This document shows, piece by piece, positions 46,354 to 57,362 of a stretch of 64,000 nucleotides of DNA. A model generated the notes under the pieces. The model saw nothing but the letters and a program-made list of their open reading frames with translations, did no database searches and was not told the DNA's origin. The position numbers were made by a program, and so were the translations under genes. Source of the stretch: Daphnia carinata (Eukaryota > Arthropoda > Branchiopoda > Diplostraca > Daphniidae); the NCBI RefSeq assembly GCF_022539665.2, contig NC_081338.1, positions 4,835,679 through 4,899,678 on the forward strand. The letters run 5' to 3'. Position 1 is the stretch's first letter; each line of letters begins with the position of its first letter.

Positions 46354-48820
46354 TTGTAAAATTCAAAAGTTCAATAAAGCAATTCTATGGTTTAAAATTT
46401 ATGCAGATTGACTTATTGTCCAGAATTTATGTTGAACAGTGTACAAGCGAAAAATTAACTAGTTATTAACTAAATTTCCAAGACCATACAAATAAAACTT
46501 TTCTCTGTAAGGCGAGTATAATTATTCCTATTCGGTAAAAGACCCATTTGAACGATATTTTCATTTATGTTGCTTGCAATCTAGAATTCTCTGGATATGT
46601 TGTGTCGTTCGTTAAAATCGCCCATTTCTTTTTTAGATTTAAGATTTTCGATCTCGATCTGGCAACGTCGCGGGTAAGAATTGGTCTGAAGTCCTTCATT
46701 CACCATTTTGGATGTAGCCTTCGTCACGAATCATCTTCTGACGTATTGTCCGGTCTTTTGCAACTTAAATACGCCTTCTTTTCTTGTAATTCTTTGGCCC
46801 CACAGACTCTGCACTGACCAACAAAGAAAATGCATTTCCATCTTACTTTGTCCAAATTTAACGTACTCGTCATTTAATTGATCTTAGAAAACATTTTGTC
46901 GTACGCACGAATGCCTAAATTGATTGATGAAATGCGTTTTCTTTTGGCGTAAAATTTTTTCACTAGTATGGTAAACATTTAATCCATTCTTGCTTACTGA
47001 AGACTTTGTCAAAATTTTTAATCTTTGTAATTTTGATGTTGTATCTCTTGCCTACGTCAGGAAATAGGGTACAGTAATTGCATGGCCCATTATGAGTCTG
47101 CCGTCTGACCTATACACATGTAATGGGAAACGTTTGGCCTTATTATAGCTTTAGTATTACGAAAGAATTTATTCATTTATTTTTTTTTTGCTTCAGGTAT
47201 TGGAACAACTAATTACATGGAGGTTTTTGAGTCAAGGGACTTGAGTTGTCAGCAATTGGTTGAAAAGAACATCAATGAGTAAGAATGAAAATAAATAATC
47301 CTTAACATTTCAACTCTTTTGTTTTAGTATATTGGCAAATATAGGATCACAATTTTTTTCTCCATTCAACTTCAGAATCCTGGGTTGCTCACTGTTTATG
47401 GAACATACTTGTCTAATCAGGCCAAAAGTACAACAAATCTATCCACATCGAACATGGAACTGATTAAAGTATTGTACATGGAAATGTTTGAAGGTGGAGT
47501 ATTTTGTCTATCCTATATCATTTACTAATTGTCCTTGAATAGGTTAGACTATTAAGGTTCTAGATTTGCTTTTGGGCAGTACAGTTATTTACCATTCGAA
47601 GTTAACACTTTGCGTCTTGGGTAGTGAAAGAACGTTGTGCTGCGTTCAAACATTAGAAAGTCCAGCAGCTACAAGTGGTTCATTGTTTGTCCTTCTGATA
47701 AAGCAGAGATTGCCAATGTTCGAACTAACTTTTATAACGCTAGCTTACGTAGTATGTGATCCTTTGGCGATGCATTGGCTTTTCTTATTACTTGTTTTTT
47801 GTACTTACGTAACAATTGTGCCCATTTTGGAACACATTTTAAAGACGTCGTTCTGTTTCATCATTTTTTTCGGTAATATCGAATTTAACAAACTAGTGAT
47901 TGCAAAAGTCGAATTTTTGGAAATGTGTTTAAAAAAATACTGGCTAATAGTTCTGAACGATTTTGTATATTTGTTATTGTTCCACGTCGTGTGATGAATT
48001 TGCTATTTTATCTTTTGGTCGTAAACATTGGAGGGAAAGAAGCCGTTGCTAATTAAGTAGAATTTTGTTCACTGGCAGACAAACTGCTGCGTTATCTTTG
48101 AAGGCAGAGCCCGAATAGTTTGTTTACAAATTGCACAAGGAAAGTTGCGAGAAATAGGGCATCTTAAGGTATTGCGCTGTTAGAATGAGTGTCACCTCAG
48201 TTTCTTCCACCTAAATCTTACCCGTAATACATTGTGAGAATACTAATAAATACTTTTTTTTTTCTTTTCAGATGGAATGGGTTCGATGTATGTTGGAGTA
48301 ATGTTCCAGAAAGCAGCATTCCAGGGGCAAGAATATAAGTTGAAAGGCTGATCAACACATGTATTGTTCAACGTGTTTTCTTTGCACCTTGGTGAATTTG
48401 AATTAAATTGGAAATTGAAAGTTATTGAACTAATTTTCCAATCAGTTAGATGGAATTTGTGGAAGTTACCGAAATGTCAGGACGGAGTAATACGCAAAAT
48501 TTGGAGTCGAAAAGTGTTTTTAAGTGGTGAATACTTAGAACGTCTGTTTCCACTTCCAGAAGTTTTAAGGCTTGGAACATTACAAAGGCTGTGGATGGTG
48601 GAATTTGCATTGCAAGTCAAAATCTTGTGTTGTTGCCTGTCGACCATTAAGTAACGGTTCGAGCTAGTGTGACTTAAAAATGATTGCTTCTTAGATACTA
48701 AAAATAAATACACAAAGATATAATTGGAATTGGTTTTGTATTATCCCACCTCCACCCACAATTCCACCACGTTTTACATTACAAGTTATTTAATACATAC
48801 ATTGCACATTATACAATACA

Positions 48821-48839
48821 ATACATACATACATACATA
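48821..48839. repeat. (ATAC)n microsatellite
   Basis: Four to five ATAC units lie directly before the inverted-repeat element. Confidence 0.75.
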
Positions 48840-48845
48840 AACACT

Positions 48846-49187
48846 TAAGCTAACCCGTTGGCTGCCAAGCCATTACAACCCGTAGGTTGCTCTCTACAGT
48901 TGCTACCATCGCTTCAGATGGAAGACGATGCAAGGGGGACTTGTCTTTCGACAAGTCCGGGCTGACTTGACGGTGGAGGCCTTTATGGGAATGCACACCC
49001 CGGGTTACTCCACCATCAAATCCACAAAGAGAAGGCCCTGCTGGTGCATTGCCTAAATGCGCCCGAAGGCGCAGGCGACTGCCCTACCCCAATAGGTGAT
49101 CAACCTAGGGGTAGAACAGCGCCGCCGGTCCCTACAACTACAAAAAAAAATGGGAGAAAAATGGGTGGCAGCCAACGGGTTAGCTTA
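48846..49187. mobile_element. 342-bp inverted-repeat element with structured interior
   Basis: The first 22 bases (TAAGCTAACCCGTTGGCTGC plus CA) are the exact reverse complement of the last 22 (49166-49187). If the repeat is read as starting AGCTAACCC, both sides are flanked by TA, as after Tc1/mariner-type insertion. The interior is more GC-rich than the flanks and has no ORF for a transposase. It holds several perfect hairpins: GACTTGTC/GACAAGTC, GCGCC/GGCGC and CTACCCC/GGGGTAG. A MITE or other nonautonomous element fits best; a structured RNA gene is the alternative. Confidence 0.65.
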
Positions 49188-49238
49188 GAATACACTACAC
49201 GACAATACAAAATAAAAAAACTATACCAAAAAAACGCG

Positions 49239-49966
49239 CGGCTCCACGATGACGGGGATGAGGCGAAGACAAGGGCGACCAAAGGCGATGCAGCAACGGC
49301 GATTAGCTCGATGACGGAAGACAGCAAAGGCGACGACGGCGAGACGAGGAAGGCGATGACGGAAGACAGCAAAGGCGACGACGGCGAGACGAGGAAGGCG
49401 ATGACGGCGAGACGAGGAAGACGATGACGGCGAGACGAGGAAGGCGATGACGGCGAGACGAGGAAGGCGATGACGACGAGACGAGAAAGGCGATGACGAC
49501 GAGACGAGAAAGGCGATGACGACGAGACGAGAAAGGCGATGACGACGAGACGAGGAAGGCGATGACGACGAGACGAGGAAGGCGATGACGACGAGACGAG
49601 GGAGGCGATGACGACGAGACGAGGAAGACGAGGAAGGCGATGACGGCGAGACGAGGAAGGCGATGACAGCGAGACGATGATGTCGATGACGGCGAGACGA
49701 GGAAGGCGATGACGGCGAGACGAGGAAGGCGATGACGGCGAGACGAGGAAGGCGATGACGGCGAGACGATGATGGCGATGACGGCGAGACGATGACGGCG
49801 AGACGATGACAGCGATGACGGCGAGACGATGACGGCGAGACGATGACAGCGATGACGATGAGACGATGACGGCGAGAAGCGGACGGCGGTGATGGCGAGA
49901 AGCGGACGGCGGTGATGGCGAGAAGCGGACGGCGGTGATGGCGAGAAGCGGACGGCGGTGAGGCAC
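49239..49966. repeat. 23-bp minisatellite, about 730 bp
   Basis: The unit is close to GGCGATGACGGCGAGACGAG plus GAA (23 bp), with ACG/GCG and AAA/GAA variants arranged in blocks. Near the right end the array passes into a different unit (GCGGACGGCGGTGATGGCGA). Because 23 is not a multiple of three, the strand-minus translation has a 69-bp (23-residue) period and stays open throughout; I do not regard that as a gene. Confidence 0.9.
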
Positions 49967-52900
49967 GATCAGCTGGATGATGATGAGTAGAAAATTAGGT
50001 TTGGAACTGGATTCATTTCTTTTTCATTACCAATCTGTAAAAAAAAAGGTGAAAATCAGATGAAAGAACAAGAGCATAATCATGGCCATCTGCAATGAAA
50101 AACTTTTGTAAAAAACGAAAAACAAATAAAATTCATCAAAGAGAAAGAAATACACTACATGACAATCAAAAAAGTCTATTGGCAACCTACTTGCAACAGT
50201 AATATTTAACAAACCAATGTGTTATTGAACTTTTTACATTGAGTAAAGATTCTGAAAGTCTAGCGGAAAAATCTGCTACATATAAGTTGTATGGGGAACT
50301 AAAAGGTGAAAAACATTACTAATTCCATTAGTCCACTTCAACGTAAATGTGCAACTACCATACATCTCAAATAATAAGAGAACACCCAGTAAGCTTGAGT
50401 TTGCAAATCACCCACTAGAACCTTATGAGTCAATTGACAATCTGTTGCGAGGGACTCATTTGAAACCAATGCTCCCATGGTAAAATTTACAAGTATTTAA
50501 ATTTGCCTTCTATGCTCTGGAGAGAAATTCAGTGACAAATAACGTAAAACTGAAACTAAAGATTAAATTTCACAAGAACATAAGAGATGAAGCACTTTTT
50601 CTTGGTTGCAATCTGAGTCCAACTTTCCTATGGTTTGTTAACGAGCAGCCATCTAGCTATTCTAACTTTTAAGCTAAAAACTTATGTCAGCCTTAGATTT
50701 ACGGTCATTTTAAACTTACTTGTTACTAAAAACGCACGAAAACAACGATGGAATACACAAAATTAACGAAGCAAAGGCTGTTGGGACGTTTAGTCCGCCA
50801 TGACAGCCATAGCAGACGACAGTCTCCTGCAATCCTTTACATTGAATCATAAATAATAAACAAATACTGAATTTTACTAGTATCGAACTCGAGACCTTCC
50901 TGTTACCAGCATAGCACTCTAACCATCTAGCCTAACATGCCAGTATTGGGGGATTGAAGCCTTGATTTGTGGCGTGCGACGCCTATGCTCAACCATAGAG
51001 CCCTGAGTCTTATAAATCAGTTAACTATTTTTCCATGTCTTTTGAAGGAAACCTATATGCACTTGTAATAATATTGTTGTGCGTCCCAACGCAATTTAAT
51101 ATTTCCGTCTCGGAATGTCATCTATAAATACAATAGAATGATTCATTTTTTGGACAAAGATACGAAGATTGATATCCGAATGTTGAACAACTTATAAAAA
51201 AGGAATTTTTGGTAAGTTTTATTGAAAAAGTTTTGCGTCAACTAAGGTAGAGGAACACACTTTCTTTTCGGGACCAAAGACTTCCAATTATCGTCATTTG
51301 TTTTGGTATCCAGCCTCATTCATAATCTTTTGAATGTGAGTTGGTTGTAAGATTTTTGCTTATACACTTACTTCATCCAGTAAATCCTTTTCGCATTTTT
51401 CTTCCGAACTCTTACCAGGACATTGTAGGGTTTAGAATAAATATCCTACCTAGTTTAGTGAAATTCCTTCCCTGTGGAAATGAAAATTATAAATGTGGGT
51501 TTCTTATATACAGCGTTCTATTTAATAACAAACCTTGTTTCTCAGCTGTCAAATCAGCCATAACAAATTTCTTTCCCAAACACTCCGTACAAGTACAACA
51601 GGTTTATGAAGCTTCATATCTAATATCTATAAACCTAAGTCCATACCTCCCTTCGCTTTTGTTCGCTCAATTTTGCTTCTTCGGGAAAATTCATCAACAG
51701 GGGTTCGACATTTTCTATGCATCTACGGTTTTGGTTCTGCACGATGTACGATGCCGTTTTGAATTGTTCAAAACGACGACTAAGTACTTTATAACAAACG
51801 AATGAATTTCTCCTTTACCCTGTCACTTCCTTACCTCCGTAGTCTACTCTTCTATGACCATAACAAACTCTCGCAGCTCTTGAAGATGCTAGTTTTAGTC
51901 CGGAGACCAAGAGGGCCGCTCGTGATAACCTTTGACTCAGTAAGCTGTAATTAGAGTCACCGTCAGCTACAATAAAAGTGACGTACGTCTTTAAAAAGTA
52001 TTAATATACGCGAAAATTAGTTATTTGTTTACCTCGCGTCGACAACTGGTTGAAGGGAATGAAAGCAGCCATTTTTAAATAAAAATCTTGAAAATGTTTG
52101 CAGATTTCCTTTAAAATGATGAAAACTTTGGTATTGCAGACGTTCTACGTGTCGATACGTTACTGCGATTAGAATACATTTGTTCATCACCAATCGTCCT
52201 CTAATCTCTTGCAAGCTTCAAATTTTACAATTTTTAGTGTAACAGAAAAAAAAAACTAATTCAGACTAGAAGCTTTTCATCACCAATTGGCTTACAGCAG
52301 TTCCACGTTGTCCCATAATCCGAAAGCTTCGCACCTCGCAATTCCGAATTGTCACTAATACAAGTTAGATTAGTTGTCCTAAATGCCTCGTGAACATTAT
52401 GAATATCAAATATTTACTAGTTCTCCAAAAAAATCAAGCTGCCAAATATATCAGGTTCTAGAAAAGAAAGATTGTGCCATTGAAACTATATGATAAAGAT
52501 TCACAGAAGATATTCAATATTTTTAGTATAATACATTACCATTAGGTAAGTCGTTTTTCCATAGATGTTGGACAATATTCTGACATTATGTTATCTAGGC
52601 ACCTCATTTCATTCTCATTCTCTTTCACAAGTCAAAATGAGTTTCACAAAACAGGAAAATGACACACACAAGCCATCTCACGCCAGTTTCGGAATGCCGG
52701 AAGCCTCCGGTACACGTTTAACAGCATCGTAAATCGTCTACCATATTACAAGGCTAAATTAAAACCATCTATGAAAGCGTCGGATAACCCTAGTAGAGTT
52801 GTTAGTCTGACTGGATGCAAACGATAAAACAAATGGATTAATCCGCAGAACAGTCAGTTATTAGTTAGATATTATAGTTACGTGAACTCAAGGCTCTGGT

Positions 52901-54503
52901 GTAATAGAAATCGTTATCCACATCCAGATTTTTAGTCTATCCTTCAGTTTTGGCAAGTAAAAGAAAATTTATAAGCCTTAAACTAGATCACCTATCCAAG
53001 AATGATGTGTCACACCTTGGACCACCATTGGAGTAAATCTGAAATTTTCTATTGGCCATCACCAAGGCTGAAACAGGTCTAGGAGGGATCTCCTGCAAGA
53101 TGCTAAACTGTCCTAAATTCATTCACGACTTTTCACTGATCTCTATTTGTTCCAGCGACAGAATGATCCATGCCAAACCGTATGTGGTTTGAAGACCTAA
53201 TAAAGTAAATGGAACATAAATTTTTGCTATTTGGAGCTTTTTAGTTCAATTGTATAAAGAACATCTTATTTACCGGAAGACCTTCTTGCATCATCTTCCA
53301 GCTGGGAAAAACCAAACGCAAGATGTGCGTTGATAGGCACCATCCGGGGAGATACCGTCACACAGTCCCAGGGTTCATAACAGTGAAGTCTATGCGGGGA
53401 TTGCCTAAGCGTCAGTCAGACATGCGAAATTAAGCATGAAGACTTTGCGCCAAGGCTTGTACATCCCAAAATATGTTATTAAAGATGTCTATGCAGGTCG
53501 TATGAGTGCTGTAAATACAGTAAGAAAATTAAACCAGAAACTATTATTGTATTAGGATGACCTACTTGAATTACTTTCAAATGAAAGTAAATGGTTGCAA
53601 GGTGATCCAATAAGTCTCTTCAACGCTTTTTAAGTCTGTCCATTCATTTTCCATTGGAGTAATAGTGTCCAGCCTGAGGCATCCTTCTCAACAGGTTTGA
53701 TGTAAAGAGTTGAATGACTTTGTATCACGTTGGCGACACTGACCGAGATTTTATTACGGTGCGGGACTATTGCGGTTGGCAACTGTAACTGTGGTGCACG
53801 TTTGGCCTTATACAAACATCTTGCGTCTCGTTAACACCAACGTCTGCCCTTTTGCAACACTAAAAGCAATTGGAATATTAGGCTAAGGTCAATTAGCTTT
53901 TTAAAAAGAGAAAAAAAAAAAGACCTTAAAGTAAACTAGGTGGTTTTATTTCAATCTTATCTTGTTCCACGACCCAACTGAGAAATAAACGAGTCGCATT
54001 ACTAAAGATAAAAGAAGGGGGAAGAAAACCTGTTAATATATCGGCAAAATGACATGGAGAAAACAATGCAATGAGTTAAAAATACACGTCTAGCGCAAAC
54101 GCTTTAGATTCCCAATCAAAATAGAATTTCTGCCTTTCTCCTTGTGGAATAGCTATATTCGTTTGACTCGAAAAAATGGACAACCGGCTTAGTTGAGCAA
54201 TTCAACTGTTAAGCAATTAATTCCAAAGTTGGAAGATCTTCCATATAAGAAACGTGATCTAGTACCGTTTTGTACACCACATTGGAGAAAACCCTTGTTT
54301 AAGATTTGTCCATAGATCGGCCCTTCTCCCCCCTTTCTCTCTTTGACGTAACCGGCTCAAATTACAAAGGCTTTGGCTTTTCCTTTTCCCTTCCACTACC
54401 TTATTTTTCTAACCTTCTTCGTCCAATTACTTTCCCTTGAAACATACATCTATGAAAAAGCGGCAACTCCCACGTATTGACGGTCATCACTCTCGAATTT
54501 TGG
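49967..54503. other. Gene-poor AT-rich region left of the cuticle gene
   Basis: About 4.5 kb with no recognisable protein. It contains the tRNA-like dimer at 50876-51006. A GC-richer piece at about 53290-53480 stands out in composition but I cannot assign it. ORFs such as 51341-51805 (+) lack support. Confidence 0.4.
50876..51006 (-). mobile_element. Dimeric tRNA-derived (SINE-like) element
   Basis: On the minus strand two tRNA-like units lie head to tail. The upstream one has GGCTCTATGGTTGAGCA (A box) and GGCTTCAATCC (B box). The downstream one has GGCTAGATGGTTAGAGTGC (A box) and GTCTCGAGTTCGATAC (B box). The spacing of A to B boxes is that of tRNAs, but the acceptor stems do not pair well. 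It could also be a tRNA pseudogene pair. Confidence 0.5.
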
Positions 54504-54542
54504 TATAAAAAGGTGGGAAGGCTGCGTTTGAAAGTATCAGTT
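54504..54542 (+). promoter_or_regulatory. Core promoter of the cuticle protein gene
   Basis: TATAAAAAGG at 54504 is followed about 33 bp later by ATCAGTTC, a consensus arthropod initiator. The ATG lies about 40 bp further on. Confidence 0.75.
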
Positions 54543-54579
54543 CACCAACTGTTTCAACGAAACGCACACGTGCTCCAAC

Positions 54580-55943
54580 ATGAAGGTACGATAACTAAAG
54601 CTTTGGAAATTTTAAATACATTTTTCGGTAAAACCCGATAGCTTCCGTGCATCAGTCAATGTTTTGTTAGAGCCTAAAAGACAATTCTTATTTTTTGATA
54701 ACTTGTATGCTTTATCAAATTCTAGTTCATCATCCTAGTTGCTCTGTTTGCCGCTGCTGCTGCCGATTCCTACAAACCGGCGGAGTATGCTCCCAAATAC
54801 GAGGTACCCAAATACGAGGCACCAAAGTATGAGGTCCCTAAATACGAGGAGCCAAAATACGAAGCACCAAAGTACGAGGAGCCAAAGTACGAAGCACCAA
54901 AGTACGAGGAGCCAAAGTACGAGGAGCCAAAGTATGAGGCACCTAAATACGAGGCACCTAAATACGTAACTCCCAAGTACGAGCTCCTAAATACGTAACC
55001 CCCAAGTACGAGGCTCCTAAATACGTAACCCCCAAGTACGAGGCTCCTAAGTACGAGGCTCCTAAGTACGAGGCTCCTAAATACGAGGCTCCTAAATACG
55101 AGGCTCCGAAGTACGAGGCTCCTAAGTACGAGGCTCCTAAGTACGAGGCTCCTAAGTACGAGGCTCCTAAGTACGAGGCTCCTAAGTACGAGGCTCCTAA
55201 GTACGAGGCTCCTAAATACGAGGCTCCCAAGTACGTAGCCCCCAAGTACGAAGCACCTAAATACGTAACTCCCAAGTACGAGGCTCCCAAGTACGAGGCT
55301 CCCAAGTACGAGGCTCCCAAGTACGAATCACCCAAGTACGAATCACCCAAGTACGAATCACCCAAGTACGAATCACCCAAGTACGAATCACCCAAGTACG
55401 AGGCTCCCAAGTATGAAACTCCTAAATACGAAGAAGTGAAATACGTAAGTCCGATTTTTAAAGAGTTTTTTAAAATTGCTTTAGTTTTTCTCATCGCAGA
55501 ACGTCGCAAAATAACTTTCTTTTGCCTTGCAACAGGCCCCCCAGCCATACAGCTTCGGTTATGACGTTAAGGATTCCGAGACCTACAATGACTTTGACCA
55601 CTCCGAGAAATCTTACGACAAAGTCACCACTGGATCTTACCGTGTTGCTCTCCCCGACGGCCGCACCCAGATCGTCACCTACCGCGCTGATTCCAACGGA
55701 TACACCGCTGATGTGAAATACGAAGGCGAGGCCAAATACCCCGAATACGAGGAGACACAATACAAGGCACCCGCCTACACCGCCCCAGCCTACAAGGAGC
55801 CGGAATACAAAGCACCCGCTTACCCTGCCCCGGCCTACAAGGCTCCCGAATACAAAGCCCCAGCCTACAAGGCTCCCGAATACAAAGCCCCAGCCTACAA
55901 AGCTCCCGAATACAAAGCCCCTGCTGCCTACCCTAAATATTAA
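54580..55943 (+). CDS. RR-type chitin-binding cuticle protein, repeat exon lacks one base
   Basis: Exon 1 (54580-54585) encodes only MK, the usual layout for arthropod cuticle genes. Exon 2 (54726-55444) completes the signal peptide (FIILVALFAAAAADS) and then encodes dozens of KYEAP-type pentapeptides. Exon 3 (55536-55943) has the Rebers-Riddiford domain: YSFGYDVKDSETYNDFDHSE, VTTGSYRVALPDGRTQIVTY and ADSNGYTADVKYEGEA, followed by (K)APAY/APEY repeats and PKY stop. Exon 2 is 719 nt, one short of 240 codons. At 54981 the unit GAGGCTCCT reads GAGCTCCT, and the frame then meets TAA at 54996. Downstream units are open again in the shifted frame through to exon 3. So either one G was lost in assembly, or this allele makes a truncated, chitin-domain-less product. 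The consensus RR-1/RR-2 assignment is uncertain. Confidence 0.85.
54784..55444 (+). repeat. 15-bp tandem repeats encoding (P)KYE(A/T/S)-type pentapeptides
   Basis: The unit is close to CCTAAGTACGAGGCT. Blocks of near-identical units (for example five successive CCCAAGTACGAATCA at 55318-55392) show recent local duplication. Confidence 0.9.
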
Positions 55944-56412
55944 GTTAACTTCAGTCATGCTGTAAGTTCAACAACGATTATTTAAATAAAGAGAGCTCTT
56001 TAGCTATTTCCGCACAAATTTGTGAAACTGACTTTTTTCTCCCCTTAATTTACAAAGAAGCCCAATAGTTGAGACGGTTCTAATTGAAATTTGCCTTAAA
56101 TTTTTTCCTCTCTTTGGGTAATGGACATTACGCAAGCGAAATTTTAAAGAAATATTGTAGTATTTACGTTAAAAATAGATCAGTGAAGTTACCTGCCAAA
56201 ACTGCAATATTTCAGTTTGCCTCCGGTGACCGAGCGCAATTTTCTCGCCTCCGATGACCGAGCGCAATTTTCTCGCCTCCGCAAAATCTAAAGCTGCCCA
56301 TCTCCACTAGCTTTTCGACTCAGCGATAAAATGGATTCGTCTAACTCTCATATCCGCACCTGTTTGGCTATCGGTGATATCCAGGGACACTAAAAATATA
56401 TTATACCGTTTA
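55944..56412. other. Downstream of the cuticle gene
   Basis: AATAAAG near 55986 is a plausible polyadenylation signal for the cuticle gene. A short tandem duplication lies at 56219-56280. No coding exon is seen before 56413. Confidence 0.45.
56219..56280. repeat. Tandem duplication of a 28-bp unit
   Basis: The unit GCCTCCGGTGACCGAGCGCA plus ATTTTCTC occurs twice with one mismatch, followed by the start of a third copy. Confidence 0.85.
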
Positions 56413-57362
56413 ATGGCTGATACAAAAACAAAAAAGTTAGACGAAGGAATTACCGAGTTCGTTATTGGCGCATTTGCATCTCCTGAAAGCGCGTAAGATA
56501 TACGTCCATCTATCGGAAATCTTTAAGAATGACGATCTCTTTCAGTTTGATCCTGGGCTGAAAAAAGTTACATTGTAGCCTTTATCCATATTTTGGTATA
56601 GATAACTTATCTCGATTGACTTTGTCGTCCTTTGCCTACATTCGCTGCCCAAAAACCACCAAAATACCAAATGTACCGAGTCAAATACAATACCTTCGAT
56701 CGTGTTCCTAGTGATGAAGTAGGTATAAACATTTTAGGCATCTGTTTCCCATTCCAATGGCAAAAGGGGCACTGCCATCAGATCCATGGCGCATGGATTC
56801 CATACCAGAGTTGAAGAGCCCAACCGTTGAGTAACCAGCAAAAGGCCTAGCAAATAAACATGCAATCAAACCCTATGACGAAATTCAAGAGACTTAAAAT
56901 TAATCTGAATTTACTAAATTGTTCAGCCCAGTCCATACAAGTGCACACCCGACAATGGGCCGGAGATTGTCCTAAAATAATGGTGACAATAGAAGTATTC
57001 TTCGACCTCAATCGCCTTAAACGAGTCTCGTTCGTGACCAAGAAATTGTGCACCAGTTGCAATGACTTGAAGTTCCATAGGAAATTGTTTCCCAAATGCA
57101 AAAACAAGATTAAATCTCATCATCCACCTCTTTTCAACAAAATGACTAAAACATGATACTTTTTGCTATCATAATGTTCGTTTGTTTCAGATGGTGCCAT
57201 TAGAATACAATGTGTCAGTCTGCTGGCTTAATTCAGTTGCTCTGTACAATTATGGCCTGCAGACGCCTGTGGCAGTGATTGTCAATAGACCTCAAACCAA
57301 AAGAAGATATCAGAATAGACTTGCAGTGCTTTTGCATTTAACAGAAACCTATGCCAAATAAA
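56413..57362 (+). CDS. Unidentified plus-strand exons, model uncertain
   Basis: I do not recognise a family. A good first exon runs 56413-56492 (MADTKTKKLDEGITEFVIGA, ending at AGCGC/GTAAGA). Open stretches that look coding follow: around 56632-56715 (KPPKYQMYRVKYNTFDRVPS), around 56740-56832 (FPIPMAKGALPSDPWRMDSI, then ELKSPTVE and stop), and 57191-57361 after a TTTCAG acceptor (VPLEYNVSVCWLNSVALYNY, ending LTETYAK and stop). I could not join them all in phase, so more than one gene or a decayed gene is possible. Confidence 0.3.

Larger units (their letters stand above)
44671..48820. other. Gene-poor AT-rich region
   Basis: About 4 kb with only short ORFs. It includes two tRNA-like sequences (45945 and 46283). 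The ORFs at 47566-47994 (+) and 45724-46005 (-) have no recognisable domain and no splice support. I see no gene here. Confidence 0.4.

Noticed and set aside
47566-47994. 142-codon plus-strand ORF with hydrophobic stretches
   Set aside because: AT-rich composition, no domain, no splice signals, and no promoter.
49100-49966. 288-codon minus-strand ORF rich in Ser, Arg, Pro and His
   Set aside because: It is a translation of the 23-bp minisatellite; the residue period of 23 follows from the repeat length.
54958-55958. Long minus-strand ORFs antisense to the cuticle gene (LGASY repeats)
   Set aside because: They are shadows of the 15-bp coding repeats and the RR domain on the plus strand.
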